From JAWKXU01 sp964468045 (GTDB lineage: Bacteria; Pseudomonadota; Alphaproteobacteria; Sphingomonadales; Sphingomonadaceae), in contig CAYXTO010000005.1 in the NCBI GenBank assembly GCA_964468045.1, forward strand, positions 124,001 through 188,000: a stretch of DNA of 64,000 nt, in the 5' to 3' direction. The notes beneath the pieces are model-generated. The model saw nothing but the letters and a program-made list of their open reading frames with translations, had not been told where the DNA came from and made no database searches. Each line of letters starts with the position of its first letter. Position 1 is the stretch's first letter. Position numbers and translations under genes: made by a program. This document shows positions 50,654-59,794 of the stretch, piece after piece.

Positions 50654-51616
50654 ATGCCCCTTCGATTTCTGGCGGCGCTTGCGCTGGTCTTCCAGCCGGC
50701 AACCGCATTTGCCCGGACCATCGTCCTGTCCAATGATGATGGGCTCACCAGCAATGTGAAGGCGCTCTACGAGGCGCTCAAGGCGCAAGGGCACGATGTC
50801 ATCGTTTCGGTGCCTTGCGCCAACCAGAGCGGGATGGGCGCGGCGATCCGGTTCATGGAGCCTCTCGGTCCGCTGAAGGTGGATTGCCGCAGCCATGCCG
50901 CGAAAGCGGGCGAGCCGGGTGCGGGGCCGATGACCCGACCCGGATTTGAGAAGGACTTCTTCTATGTCGATGGCACGCCGGTCATGGCGATGCTGTACGG
51001 GCTGGATGTGGTGGCGGCAGGGCGCTGGGGCAAGGCGCCGGACCTGGTGCTTTCCGGGCCGAACGAGGGGCAGAATATCGGCTCCATCGTGATCAGTTCC
51101 GGCACGGTCAGCAATGCTCAATATGCTATCGTCCGGGGAATTCCGGCGATCGCCTTGAGCGCCTCGGCAAGCACGGCCGATGACACGAATCTCGCCAATC
51201 CCGGGTCGCAAGCGATTGCCGGGCTGATCGTGCATCTGGTGAAGTCCCTGGACGAACGGTCGAAAGGCGAGGCCTTGCTTCCAGCCGGGGTTGCCTTGAA
51301 CGTGAACTTTCCGGACGAGCTCGAGGGCGCGCAATGGAAGCTGGCGCGGATCGGCACTTACGACGGGCTGCAGGTCAAGTTTGCGGCAGACAGAGGCGAT
51401 CCTTCGCTAACCCCGGTCCATGGCCTCGGCCAGTCGCACGGTCCGGGCATTGTGATCGCCAGCAACCCCGAGGCGCCGCGTGACAATCAGAGGGACGATG
51501 AGTCCATCGTGGCCCGGAAGGATATCGCGATCAGTGTCATGCAGGCCTCATATGATCATCAGCCATCCACCCGAGCGCGCATGAAGCGCTATCTGCGAGG
51601 CTTCCTGGGAAGATAG
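50654..51616 (+). CDS. surE: SurE-like 5'/3'-nucleotidase with a signal peptide
   Basis: A 320-residue SurE-fold phosphatase. TIVLSNDDGLTSNVKALYE gives the conserved N-D-D metal site, followed by VIVSVPCANQSGMGAAI and a VLSGPNEGQNIG loop (SGxNxGxN). It differs from the cytosolic ~250-residue SurE in having a Sec signal peptide (MPLRFLAALALVFQPATAFA) and longer inserts. It hydrolyses nucleoside or other monophosphates, here probably in the periplasm. Follows the receptor remnant by 72 bp; converges on the LLM gene. Confidence 0.85.
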   Translation: MPLRFLAALALVFQPATAFARTIVLSNDDGLTSNVKALYEALKAQGHDVIVSVPCANQSGMGAAIRFMEPLGPLKVDCRSHAAKAGEPGAGPMTRPGFEKDFFYVDGTPVMAMLYGLDVVAAGRWGKAPDLVLSGPNEGQNIGSIVISSGTVSNAQYAIVRGIPAIALSASASTADDTNLANPGSQAIAGLIVHLVKSLDERSKGEALLPAGVALNVNFPDELEGAQWKLARIGTYDGLQVKFAADRGDPSLTPVHGLGQSHGPGIVIASNPEAPRDNQRDDESIVARKDIAISVMQASYDHQPSTRARMKRYLRGFLGR

Positions 51617-51645
51617 CGGATCAGTTCCGTCGCTATCTTCCCAGG
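51604..51645. terminator. Perfect 15-bp inverted repeat across the surE stop codon
   Basis: CCTGGGAAGATAGCG and its exact complement 12 bases apart. The left arm includes the last codons and stop of the surE-like gene. No T-run on either side. Its position between convergent genes fits a bidirectional, possibly Rho-linked, termination hairpin. Confidence 0.6.
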
Positions 51646-51652
51646 AGAAATC

Positions 51653-52846
51653 TCAGGTCTGGGCGGCGTAGTGAGCCACGATATCGGGCGCGAGCTTGTC
51701 GGCCCCTTTCTCGCGGGCATATTGTTCCAGCTTCGCTCGCACGGCGGCGTCCATTTCACCCCGAAACTTGGCGTGATTATCGCGCAGGAACGCCTCGGAG
51801 CGATGGCGATACTCATTGAGCTTGTTGATCCTGGGAATGGCGAAGCGCGCGATCAATTCGTAGGATCGCCTGGTTTCCGCCCAATCGGCCCAATGGTTGT
51901 CGAGATTGAGGAAGCAGCCGAAGCCGCCCGACTGCTCCTGCAAGCGGCTCATCTGCGCCACGAAATCGTCCGGGGTGCCGATCACGCCAAAGCCGGTATC
52001 GATAATGAAATCGATCGGATCGACTCCCGGCGGCGGAGCCAGGGGCAGGGCCGCGACGGTCGACATGTAATTGATCCACCCTTCAAGGCCATAGCGGACA
52101 TTCTCACGCGCCTTCTCGCGCGTTTCCGCGATATGGACCGGTCCGACCAGACGCCATCCGGTCCGGTCCACGCTTTGCCCGTTTTCCGCTGCGGTATCCT
52201 CCGCGATTTGCCAATTGCTGGCGAGCGCGTTGTAACCGCCTGCCGAAGTCGCGCCGATGGAAAGCATGGAGAGACCATGCTTGCCGGCGGCTATCGCTCC
52301 TGTCGGTGAGACCTGGCTGGCGACTGCGATCTCGATGCCGTCCTCATTATAGGAATTCAGCTGCAGCTGGGCTTCCTGAAGATGGAACCAGCTGGTTCTT
52401 GCCGAAACCACCTCGCCATTCAGCAGACGAATGATCGGCTCGATCGCCTCTTCCATCCGGTCGCGCGCTTCGCAGGTCGGCACCCCGATCATATAGGCGT
52501 CGGAGGGGAGCGAGCCGGGCCCCATGCCCAATATCGTCCGGCCTTTGGTGATGTGGTCAAGCTGACGGATGCGGTCGGCGACCATGAATGGATTGTGATA
52601 GGGCAAGGAGACTACGCCCATGCCCAGCTTTATCCGGCTTGTGCGCTGGGAAACCGCAGCCGCGAACAGTTCGGGGCTGCCGTTGATTTCCCAACCGCTG
52701 GAATGATGCTCGCCGATCCATGCTTCCTCGAAGCCCAATCGTTCCATCAGGACCACGCGATCCATATCCTCTTCCATCGCGAGCGAAGGGTGCTCGTTCG
52801 ATGGAAAATGCGGTGCGATAAAGGCTCCAAAGCGCAGGCGCGTCAT
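51653..52846 (-). CDS. LLM-class flavin-dependent monooxygenase
   Basis: A 397-residue bacterial-luciferase-like (LLM) oxidoreductase from MTRLRFGAF, with GAGGAAGT upstream. RLRFGAFIAPHFP, GFEEAWIGEHHSSGWEI, IKLGMGVVSLPYHNPFMVAD and ILGMGPGSLPSDAYMIGV are the conserved barrel strands, with the TIM-barrel FMN-binding residues. These oxygenases use FMNH2 supplied by a separate flavin reductase for Baeyer-Villiger, desulfonation or epoxidation steps on terpenes, steroids or organosulfur compounds; limonene-type enzymes are close. The substrate is not determined; the surrounding sulfatases make organosulfate metabolism plausible. Confidence 0.85.
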   Translation of the reverse strand: MTRLRFGAFIAPHFPSNEHPSLAMEEDMDRVVLMERLGFEEAWIGEHHSSGWEINGSPELFAAAVSQRTSRIKLGMGVVSLPYHNPFMVADRIRQLDHITKGRTILGMGPGSLPSDAYMIGVPTCEARDRMEEAIEPIIRLLNGEVVSARTSWFHLQEAQLQLNSYNEDGIEIAVASQVSPTGAIAAGKHGLSMLSIGATSAGGYNALASNWQIAEDTAAENGQSVDRTGWRLVGPVHIAETREKARENVRYGLEGWINYMSTVAALPLAPPPGVDPIDFIIDTGFGVIGTPDDFVAQMSRLQEQSGGFGCFLNLDNHWADWAETRRSYELIARFAIPRINKLNEYRHRSEAFLRDNHAKFRGEMDAAVRAKLEQYAREKGADKLAPDIVAHYAAQT

Positions 52847-53112
52847 GATTACTTCCTCTCGAAGCTTATACGAAAAATGTCGAAGCGATTTTGGTTTATC
52901 TGTTCGGGGAAGTGGGTCTTTGATGCGGATCAATTGAGCATTTTCATGGCGGTTGAGGCGAAATACCGATCCGGCCCTGCATGATCTGCTATAGTCGGCG
53001 AAGTTTCGGGCCGGGGTGGCCGAGCTTTCGCAGAAACCACCTTGGTGCGCGCGTGTTGTATTCCGAAGGCGGATCGCGCTAACCTCTTCTTCCGCTCTGA
53101 TGGAGAACCGAC

Positions 53113-54075
53113 ATGACCAGCCGGCGTGAATTTCTATCGGCCACGGGTCTGGCCGCGGCGGGGTTCATGTTCACCCCGCTGGCCGCATGTGCACGCGAGC
53201 CGGCCAACGTGGCGGGAAGCGAGAATTCCCCTGGCGCGTCTACCGCTGCCGGCAAGCTGCTGACCCGCAGGATCCCGTCGGCCGAGGAAGCATTGCCGGT
53301 CATAGGGGTGGGGACATCCGGCAGCTATGAAGTGCCGCTGGACTCGCCGGAATTCGACGCGCTGAAAGATGTGGTGCGACTGTTCTTCGAGGGCGGGGGC
53401 AGTGTCATCGACACCTCGCCGAACTACGGCAATGCCGAAGACGTCGTCGGGGCACTTCTTGCCGGCGGCAATTGGCGGGACAGCTGCTTTTTGGCGACGA
53501 AGCTGGCTGCCGACGACCGTCCGGCGCTGGAGCGCCAATGGGCGGAATCCCTGCGACGGCTGCGAACCGACCGCGTCGAACTGCTGCAGGTCCATAATCT
53601 GCGCAATCTCGATCAGGCGCTCGCCTATGCGCGCGAGTTGAAGAACCAGAGCTTGGCGAAGTATATCGGCATCACCCATTTTGTTGAGCGGGCACATGCC
53701 GATGTCGTCCGGATCATGCGCGCCGAGCGGCCGGACTTCGTCCAGATCAATTATTCGGTCGTATCCCGGCAGGCTGCCGAGACCGTGTTCCCGGTCGCGC
53801 AGGAACTGGGCATAGCAGTCATCGTCAATCGCGCGTTCGAGGATGGGCGTCTGTTTACCGCCGCGGGCGACAAGCCCTTGCCAGGCTGGGCAGCGGAGGC
53901 CGGAGTGGGTTCATGGGCGCAGATGTTTCTCAAGTTCGTGATCAGTCATCCGGCGGTTACGACCGCCATCCCCGCAACCGGCAAGCCGGAACGGCAGGCC
54001 GACAATCTGAAGGCTGGCATCGGGCCGCTGCTTGATGCGCGTCAGCAATCCGAACTGATTGCCCTGTTCGCCTGA
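53113..54075 (+). CDS. Aldo/keto reductase with Tat-type signal
   Basis: A 320-residue AKR-fold protein. The N-terminus MTSRREFLSATGLAAAGFMF is a twin-arginine signal ending FTPLAAC, a lipobox. The protein may be folded and exported with its cofactor and anchored as a lipoprotein. The barrel shows SVIDTSPNYGNAEDVVG (catalytic Asp/Tyr), ATKLAADDRPALER and ELLQVHNLRNLDQAL (catalytic His region), then VFPVAQELGIAVIVNRAF. Most AKRs are cytosolic, so periplasmic action is unusual. It is 4 bp before the next gene and probably co-transcribed. Confidence 0.85.
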   Translation: MTSRREFLSATGLAAAGFMFTPLAACAREPANVAGSENSPGASTAAGKLLTRRIPSAEEALPVIGVGTSGSYEVPLDSPEFDALKDVVRLFFEGGGSVIDTSPNYGNAEDVVGALLAGGNWRDSCFLATKLAADDRPALERQWAESLRRLRTDRVELLQVHNLRNLDQALAYARELKNQSLAKYIGITHFVERAHADVVRIMRAERPDFVQINYSVVSRQAAETVFPVAQELGIAVIVNRAFEDGRLFTAAGDKPLPGWAAEAGVGSWAQMFLKFVISHPAVTTAIPATGKPERQADNLKAGIGPLLDARQQSELIALFA

Positions 54076-54079
54076 GCGG

Positions 54080-55360
54080 ATGGTGCGCGCCTACATCGTC
54101 CGGGCGCTCAACGTGAAGCCGGAAGAGACCGGCGCGGTCGTCGCCGGTTTCGCGATGTTCTTCCTGCTGTTCTCCGGCTATTTCCTGCTGCGGCCGGTGC
54201 GCGAGACGATGGGCATCGCCGGCGGCGTCGAAAATCTCCAATGGCTGTTCACCGGCACCTTCCTGGCGACCGTAGCCGCAATGCCGCTGTTCGGCTGGAT
54301 CGCGAGCCGCGTCGCACGGCGGCGCATCCTTTACTGGGTCTTCGGTTTCTTTGCCTCCAACCTCGCCCTGTTCGGCTTGGCCTTCCTCGCGCAGCCGCAG
54401 GACATATGGATCGCGCGCATATTCTACATCTGGCTTTCCGTGTTCAACCTGATTGCGATCTCGGTAGGCTGGAGCGTGCTCATCGACGTGTTTGCGATAG
54501 GCCAGGCGAAGCGGCTGTTCGCGTTGATTTCGGCCGGTGCCAGCCTTGGCGGCCTGGCGGGTCCCGCGCTGGCGATCATTCTGGTCGAGCCGCTGGGACA
54601 TGCCGCGCTGCTGTTCCTTTCCGCGGCATTGCTGGTCGGGTCGGCGTTCTGCGCTGCTGGCGTACAACGCTGGCGCGATGTCCATCCGCAGGCAGGCGAC
54701 CAGGCAATGCGGCGCGCCCGCCCGCTTGGCGGCAATCCGTTCGCTGGGGCGGCCCAGGTCTTCCGCTCGCCCTATCTGTTGGGCATTGCGCTGTTCATTC
54801 TGCTGCTCGCCAGCGTTTCGACGTTTCTCTATTTCGAGCAGGCTAGGCTTGTCGAGCAGACCTTCCCCGACAGCGCCCGCCAAACCCGGATCTTCGGCAT
54901 CATCGATCTCGTGGTCCAGGCCCTTGCGCTGCTCGCGCAGTTGTTCATCACCGGCCATGTCGCCCGGCGCCTCGGCATCGGCGTGTTGCTGGTCGCGGTG
55001 CCGCTGATCGTCGCGGCGGGCTTTCTCTGGCTGGCATTCGCGCCGGTCTTTGCGGTTCTTGCTATCGTCATGGTCGTCCGCCGCGCCGGTGAGTATGCTT
55101 TGGTGCGGCCGGGCCGGGAGATGCTGTACACCGCCGTCGGCCCCGAGGCGAAATACAAGGCCAAGAATTTCAACGACACGGTGGTATATCGCGGTGCGGA
55201 TGCGGTCAGCGGCTGGGTCAAGACGGGCATAGACCAAATCGCCCAGCAACCGGCGCTGGCCATGCTGATCGGCACCGCGATAGCGCTTGCATGGGCCGGT
55301 AACGGTGCGTGGCTGACCCGTGCATTCTCCCGTTCCGGATCCTTCATGGACCGTGCTTGA
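54080..55360 (+). CDS. Npt1/Npt2-family nucleotide-transporter-like MFS protein
   Basis: A 426-residue polytopic membrane protein with about twelve helices. The start ATG is 4 bp past the AKR stop. GYFLLRPVRETMGIAGGVEN and YALVRPGREMLYTAVGPEAK, followed by YKAKNFNDTVVYRGADAVSG, are the conserved segments of Npt1/Npt2-type (ATP/ADP antiporter-like) proteins, which in free-living bacteria have uncertain substrates. In obligate intracellular bacteria relatives exchange ATP for ADP. Function here is not nucleotide parasitism; a solute carrier linked to the AKR is likely. Confidence 0.8.
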   Translation: MVRAYIVRALNVKPEETGAVVAGFAMFFLLFSGYFLLRPVRETMGIAGGVENLQWLFTGTFLATVAAMPLFGWIASRVARRRILYWVFGFFASNLALFGLAFLAQPQDIWIARIFYIWLSVFNLIAISVGWSVLIDVFAIGQAKRLFALISAGASLGGLAGPALAIILVEPLGHAALLFLSAALLVGSAFCAAGVQRWRDVHPQAGDQAMRRARPLGGNPFAGAAQVFRSPYLLGIALFILLLASVSTFLYFEQARLVEQTFPDSARQTRIFGIIDLVVQALALLAQLFITGHVARRLGIGVLLVAVPLIVAAGFLWLAFAPVFAVLAIVMVVRRAGEYALVRPGREMLYTAVGPEAKYKAKNFNDTVVYRGADAVSGWVKTGIDQIAQQPALAMLIGTAIALAWAGNGAWLTRAFSRSGSFMDRA

Positions 55361-55421
55361 AGCGCAGCCTCGCGACCAATCAGTCCGCAGCGTCCGTGAT
55401 AAGCAATGCGAAAAGGACGCT

Positions 55422-55443
55422 TTGAGCCCGCGATCGGGCTCAA
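55422..55443. terminator. Perfect hairpin between convergent genes
   Basis: TTGAGCCCG-CGAT-CGGGCTCAA: a 9-bp stem with a 4-base loop, between the transporter (+) and universal stress protein (-) genes. T-runs are weak on both sides. A likely bidirectional terminator. Confidence 0.65.
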
Positions 55444-55459
55444 GTGAAAAAGGAAGAAT

Positions 55460-56296
55460 TCAATGTGAGATCAACACCGGCAATTTCGACTCATGGAGAA
55501 TGGATCGAGTAACACCGCCGAAGACGAATTCGCGCGCCCGCGAATGGCCGTAAGCCCCCATGATGAGCAGCTCGCTTCCGACGCGCTCACAATAGGATTG
55601 CAGGGTTGCGGCCGCATCCTGGCCTTCGAGCTCGATTTCAACGGGTTCAGCCGTGATGCCGTGCAGGGCGAGATGGCGAACCACGTCGAATAGCGGCAGG
55701 GTCTTCGACAGATCCTTTTCGCCCGTCACCTGTACGATCGAGACGGCCTGTGCCTGCCGGCAGAATGGAAGTGCATCCGCCAATGCGCGCGCCGCCACGC
55801 GGCTGCCATCCCATGCCACGACAATCCGGTCGAACTTCAATGCGCCGCCATCCATCGCCGGCAGCAACAACACCGGACGCCCGGATTCGAAGACCAGCCC
55901 CTCTGTCATCGCGGAGACCTGGCCGTGATCGTAAACGGGAACGACTATCAGGTCATGGACCCGGGCCTGGACGGCGAGTTGCCAGGGCGTGACGGTGCCA
56001 GGGCAATTGATCACGATGGCTTCGCCCCGATATTCCGCCGGCACGATCGACGTGAATTGCGACACCAGCGTATTTACATGGTCGATGCTTTTTTTATTTT
56101 CGCCGGCGATCATTCCATCAATATTGAGGAGCGAGTTTGCCAGCCAGTTTGAAACTGGCGGTATATGAACCTGGCAAACCCCGAACGTGACCTTTGCACT
56201 GAATCGGGCGGCCAACTCGGCAGTGCGTTCCATGGCCCAGGCCGGAGTAGGCTCCGGATAACTGTTTGCCTGCAGCATGATATCACGCACGATCAT
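55460..56296 (-). CDS. Universal stress protein with two Usp domains
   Basis: A 278-residue cytosolic protein from MIVRDIMLQ, with GGAGG seven bases upstream; longer in-frame extension is not supported. Two UspA-like units are present, the second from FDRIVVAWDGSRVAARAL to SELLIMGAYGHSRAREF, which carries the G-x2-G-x9-G(S/T) ATP-binding pattern GAYGHSRAREFVFGGVTRS. The first unit is degenerate. Tandem Usp proteins respond to stress and bind ATP. It converges on the transporter gene. Confidence 0.88.
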   Translation of the reverse strand: MIVRDIMLQANSYPEPTPAWAMERTAELAARFSAKVTFGVCQVHIPPVSNWLANSLLNIDGMIAGENKKSIDHVNTLVSQFTSIVPAEYRGEAIVINCPGTVTPWQLAVQARVHDLIVVPVYDHGQVSAMTEGLVFESGRPVLLLPAMDGGALKFDRIVVAWDGSRVAARALADALPFCRQAQAVSIVQVTGEKDLSKTLPLFDVVRHLALHGITAEPVEIELEGQDAAATLQSYCERVGSELLIMGAYGHSRAREFVFGGVTRSILHESKLPVLISH

Positions 56297-56626
56297 TTCC
56301 AGCCTCCAACTATGTGGTGCTTCTATTGCACGCGAAATGGACCGCCCGCAACGACTGTTCCGGCTGTGCAGCTGCCTGCCTGCCGTCAGAATGAACCGGA
56401 TAATCAACGCACAATGGTTGTGGCAATTTCACGTGCATCCCGGACAGGATGCACAGGTTGAAGATCGAGATATAGGTAATCTGTAAGTCGAAAAAATCGG
56501 GTGCGTGCGCATGTTCGACCCGGGCAAGAGGCGCGCCTCGGCTCTGCGACAGGTTTTCAACATCCGGTTTGGACCGTCGGAGTTGGTTTGCGTTGCGCAA
56601 TGCCTGAGAATGCCCGATAAGAGGCC

Positions 56627-57352
56627 ATGACGCAAAAGCGCGAAGATCCACCCAAGCAAATCGTGCGAATTCAGCAAAATGTCCTTTCCAGGTCCGAGCG
56701 GCGATTGCTCACATGGCTTTGCAGCCGGATGCCCTGGTGGATCAAGCCGGATCATCTGACCGCGGCAGGGGTGGTGGGGGCCATGGCCGTATTTCTCGGC
56801 TATGTGGCCAGCGGCTCAAGTCCGAATTGGCTGTGGTTGGCTATCGGCGGGTATGTGCTGCATTGGTTCGGGGATTCCATGGATGGCAGCCTTGCCCGCT
56901 TCCGGCAGATTGAGCGGCCGTCATTCGGGTATTTCATCGACCATAGCTGCGATGGCATCGCTACGCTTCTCATCCTGGCAGGCATGGGGCTCAGCCCGTT
57001 CGTGACGCTCGACGTGGCGCTGGTCGCGCTTGCCGGTTACCTATTGCTTTCGATCCATGCCTTTCTTTCGGCCAGGGTGTTGGGCGAGCTGAAGCTTTCA
57101 TATCTCGCGGCCGGGCCGACCGAACTTCGTATTGTGCTGATCGGCCTTACCCTGGCCATGATGGCGCTTGGCCCCAAGCCCGGCTTGTTCGCCCCTGTTT
57201 CAGGCTTCGACCTGTTTGTCGGGGTGGTGGGTATGATACTGATCGTCCTGTTTCTGGCGCAGACCTTCGTCACCGCGCGGCGTATTTCCTCCGATGAAAC
57301 AATATTGGCGGATTTGAGCTCCGGTGGGCCGGATCTTCCTGCTGCCGGGTAG
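56627..57352 (+). CDS. CDP-alcohol phosphatidyltransferase
   Basis: A 241-residue polytopic enzyme. The CAP motif D83-S-M-D86-G-S-L-A-R91 then G101-Y-F-I-D105-H-S-C-D109 (GDSMDGSLARFRQ; FGYFIDHSCDG) is intact and holds the metal-bound CDP-alcohol. It transfers a phosphatidyl or phospho-alcohol group, making phospholipids or head-group derivatives in the inner membrane. The acceptor is not determined. It converges on an EptA-like gene that also uses phospholipid head groups, with a 13 bp gap, so the two could be functionally linked. Confidence 0.88.
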   Translation: MTQKREDPPKQIVRIQQNVLSRSERRLLTWLCSRMPWWIKPDHLTAAGVVGAMAVFLGYVASGSSPNWLWLAIGGYVLHWFGDSMDGSLARFRQIERPSFGYFIDHSCDGIATLLILAGMGLSPFVTLDVALVALAGYLLLSIHAFLSARVLGELKLSYLAAGPTELRIVLIGLTLAMMALGPKPGLFAPVSGFDLFVGVVGMILIVLFLAQTFVTARRISSDETILADLSSGGPDLPAAG

Positions 57353-57365
57353 TCACGGCGAATTT

Positions 57366-59063
57366 CTATTTCCGCACGAAGGCGTGGTAGTCCGAGGTGG
57401 GTGGGTCGACAATCTCTTGCAGTTCGATCTTGCGGAATTCCGGGGTTCGGCCGAGGTAGGTATAGAAATTCACATTATAGGCCAGCGCAGGCTCGCCCGC
57501 TTCGTCCAGCGGCAGGCCATAGCGTTCGCGCACCTCCGGCCGATCATAGCCCATCAGCACGAGCAATGTCGGGAAGATGCGGAAGTGGTTCGATCCGTTG
57601 CGATTGGCCGCAAGCGCCGAAGCCCAGTCCAGTGAGCGCTCGCTGGCGTCTTCGATCACCGCCAGCGGCACCAGCCCTTCCTCCTGCGCGGCGAATTCCG
57701 CGCCGCAATGGGTGTTGTTGCCGGGATTACCCCGCTCGTGGAGATCCTGCCCATGATCCGAGGTATAGAGGATGGTCGCCTTGCTCAGGTCCGCCTTGTC
57801 CAGCAAGCGGTCGAAGAATGTGCCGACATTCCATAGCAGCGTGTTGCGATAGGAATTGCGGTAGCGCACCCATTCCTCCGCGCTTCCGTTGAAGCCGGTG
57901 CGATCGCTCGTCCAGATTGCCAGCGGATGGTCGCCCCGCTCGAGCACCGGGCGATAATGCGTGAATGTCTTGGGGAACTTGTCCTGGATGGGGAAATGGG
58001 CACCGACCTTGTTGATCAGGATGAATTCGGCGCGGCCGTTGTTGATCCTGTCGGCGACCGTAGCGGCAATCCGCATGTCGCGCTCAACCGCCGGAGTTCC
58101 ATCGAACTGGATGAAGTCGTCGATCTCCTTGCGTTCGGCCTTGTCCATCATGTTCTGAAGCTCGCCGCCGGTCGATTGCCCGTCGATATAGACCGTGCGC
58201 AGGCCGGCTTTCCTGGCGTAGGCCCAGACCGAAGGCCAGTGCTTGATCGCCTGCTGATAATTCTTCTGCGTGCCGCCATAGCGCAGGACGACATTGGAGT
58301 TGGCGCTGCAGCGGTGGATCGAGCCGGCGTAGCCGAAATTGACGAACCGCATCTGCGCGCGCGGCTCCAGCAATCCGCTGCGCACCCCGTTGCGATTGTT
58401 GATGTCCAGATAATTGCCGCTCACGCTTTCATCGACGAGAAGCACGATATCCCGCGCCACGGGGGCAGGGTTGCGGCGAATGACGACCTTTTCGCGCGGT
58501 CCCCTGTCCTCCAGCAGACGTTCGCCAGCCATCAGCGCGGAATATGAGATCGCGGGATAGGCGGCGGGCAGCGCGCGCGAACCTTCGCCGCCGCGCAGAT
58601 AGAGCAGCCCTGAAAGCGATCCGAATGCGATCAGCAGCGCTGCCGGCGCAAGCCGCGGATCCATGCGCAAGCGCCGGGCGGGCAGTGCGATGCCGAGAAA
58701 CAGCAGTGAAGCGACGAGTATCGTCTTGGTCAGGACTTGCCCGTGCTGGGCGATCGCATCACCGATTTGCCCGCTGGCATTATAGAGATTGAGGAAGGCT
58801 TCGTAGGTGAATGCGCCTTGCGTGGTCCATTCGAAGGATTGCTGAAAGACGGATGCGGCCGAGAACAGGGCCGCGAGCGCAATGCGGACCGCATGGTTGC
58901 GAATGAATGCGCAAAGGAACAGGCTTGCCGCCAGCAGGGCATAAAGCGCGAAGAACACGACCAGCATCGCGCCGCCACCGATCGCCCCCAGCCGCTCCAT
59001 GAACGCCTGATAGTCACAGGCGAGATATGACAGGATCAGGAGGATTTTTATCATTGTCGTCAT
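57366..59063 (-). CDS. EptA-like membrane sulfatase-fold phosphotransferase
   Basis: A 565-residue protein from MTTMIKILL. An N-terminal set of about five membrane helices (residues 1-~170) precedes a periplasmic sulfatase-fold domain. DIVLLVDESVSGNYLDIN has the acidic metal ligand and SGNY with Ser/Thr nucleophile context. Later INKVGAHFPI, YTSDHGQDLHERG and THCGAEFA complete the metal site. EptA-type enzymes move phosphoethanolamine from phosphatidylethanolamine to lipid A or glycans; this is a divergent relative. Unlike S1-S5 it lacks CxPxR and needs no formylglycine. Confidence 0.82.
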   Translation of the reverse strand: MTTMIKILLILSYLACDYQAFMERLGAIGGGAMLVVFFALYALLAASLFLCAFIRNHAVRIALAALFSAASVFQQSFEWTTQGAFTYEAFLNLYNASGQIGDAIAQHGQVLTKTILVASLLFLGIALPARRLRMDPRLAPAALLIAFGSLSGLLYLRGGEGSRALPAAYPAISYSALMAGERLLEDRGPREKVVIRRNPAPVARDIVLLVDESVSGNYLDINNRNGVRSGLLEPRAQMRFVNFGYAGSIHRCSANSNVVLRYGGTQKNYQQAIKHWPSVWAYARKAGLRTVYIDGQSTGGELQNMMDKAERKEIDDFIQFDGTPAVERDMRIAATVADRINNGRAEFILINKVGAHFPIQDKFPKTFTHYRPVLERGDHPLAIWTSDRTGFNGSAEEWVRYRNSYRNTLLWNVGTFFDRLLDKADLSKATILYTSDHGQDLHERGNPGNNTHCGAEFAAQEEGLVPLAVIEDASERSLDWASALAANRNGSNHFRIFPTLLVLMGYDRPEVRERYGLPLDEAGEPALAYNVNFYTYLGRTPEFRKIELQEIVDPPTSDYHAFVRK

Positions 59064-59217
59064 GCCATCGCCACATTCCTGGAAGGGCGATAGCCGCAAC
59101 TGTCTAAGATTGCTTTAAATCCGCAGGTTCACGGAAGCGATGACCGCTGGCGCAAATCTCCATGACATGTCAGGTGGAAGGCACGTGCGGTGGGAACCGC
59201 CTCTCCCGAACCGTCTG

Positions 59218-59754
59218 TCAGCTATCGAAATTGAAGGAACGAACGGGATCGGAACCATCAAAGCCGATCGATTGCTCCCGAATGAAATCGTAAAGGGCGA
59301 CGAGCGGAGCGGTGGGCGCATACAGTTCCAGCACATGGCCATTGCTCTTTATCGTGTCGATCAGGAGAGCCTCGATCCCGTTGCTCATCCTGGCATGCAG
59401 CGCGACTGGATTGCCCTGCTGCTCGAATGAACGGGCGACCGACCATGGGTCTTCGACGATAAAGGCGAGGTGATGCAGCCCGTATCGGCCAGACCCGGCG
59501 GGAAACACGTCATGAAAGATCGAGGGCGCGTCGTCGTTTTGCTGCATGAACTCGACCTGGATATCGCCCCATTGCCCGAAGGCGGAACTGATATCCCATT
59601 GCGCGGGCTCGCCGCGATATTCGCAGAACGGCAGGATCACCTCATCGACGACATAGAATGGCCCCGAGCCATAGGTGCGATGATGGTCCAGGGCGGCGGC
59701 GCGCACATCCGGCACGAAATAGGCAATCTGGCTGCAGGGCTTGTCGAGGATCAT
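59218..59754 (-). CDS. VOC (glyoxalase/dioxygenase) family protein
   Basis: A 178-residue protein from MILDKPCSQIAYFVPDV, with CTGGAGAC before the ATG. It reads as two beta-alpha-beta-beta-beta units: QIAYFVPDVRAAALDHHRTY with the entry strand, and GRYGLHHLAFIVEDPWSVAR with His-His metal ligand, followed by GHVLELYAP with Glu ligand. The VOC fold binds a divalent metal and acts as isomerase, lyase or extradiol dioxygenase. The substrate is unknown. It is 40 bp downstream of the carotenoid-like gene, probably the same operon. Confidence 0.83.
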   Translation of the reverse strand: MILDKPCSQIAYFVPDVRAAALDHHRTYGSGPFYVVDEVILPFCEYRGEPAQWDISSAFGQWGDIQVEFMQQNDDAPSIFHDVFPAGSGRYGLHHLAFIVEDPWSVARSFEQQGNPVALHARMSNGIEALLIDTIKSNGHVLELYAPTAPLVALYDFIREQSIGFDGSDPVRSFNFDS

Positions 59755-59794
59755 GATGTGTCTCCAGGGAGCATGTGCCAATTTGCAGGTGGTT

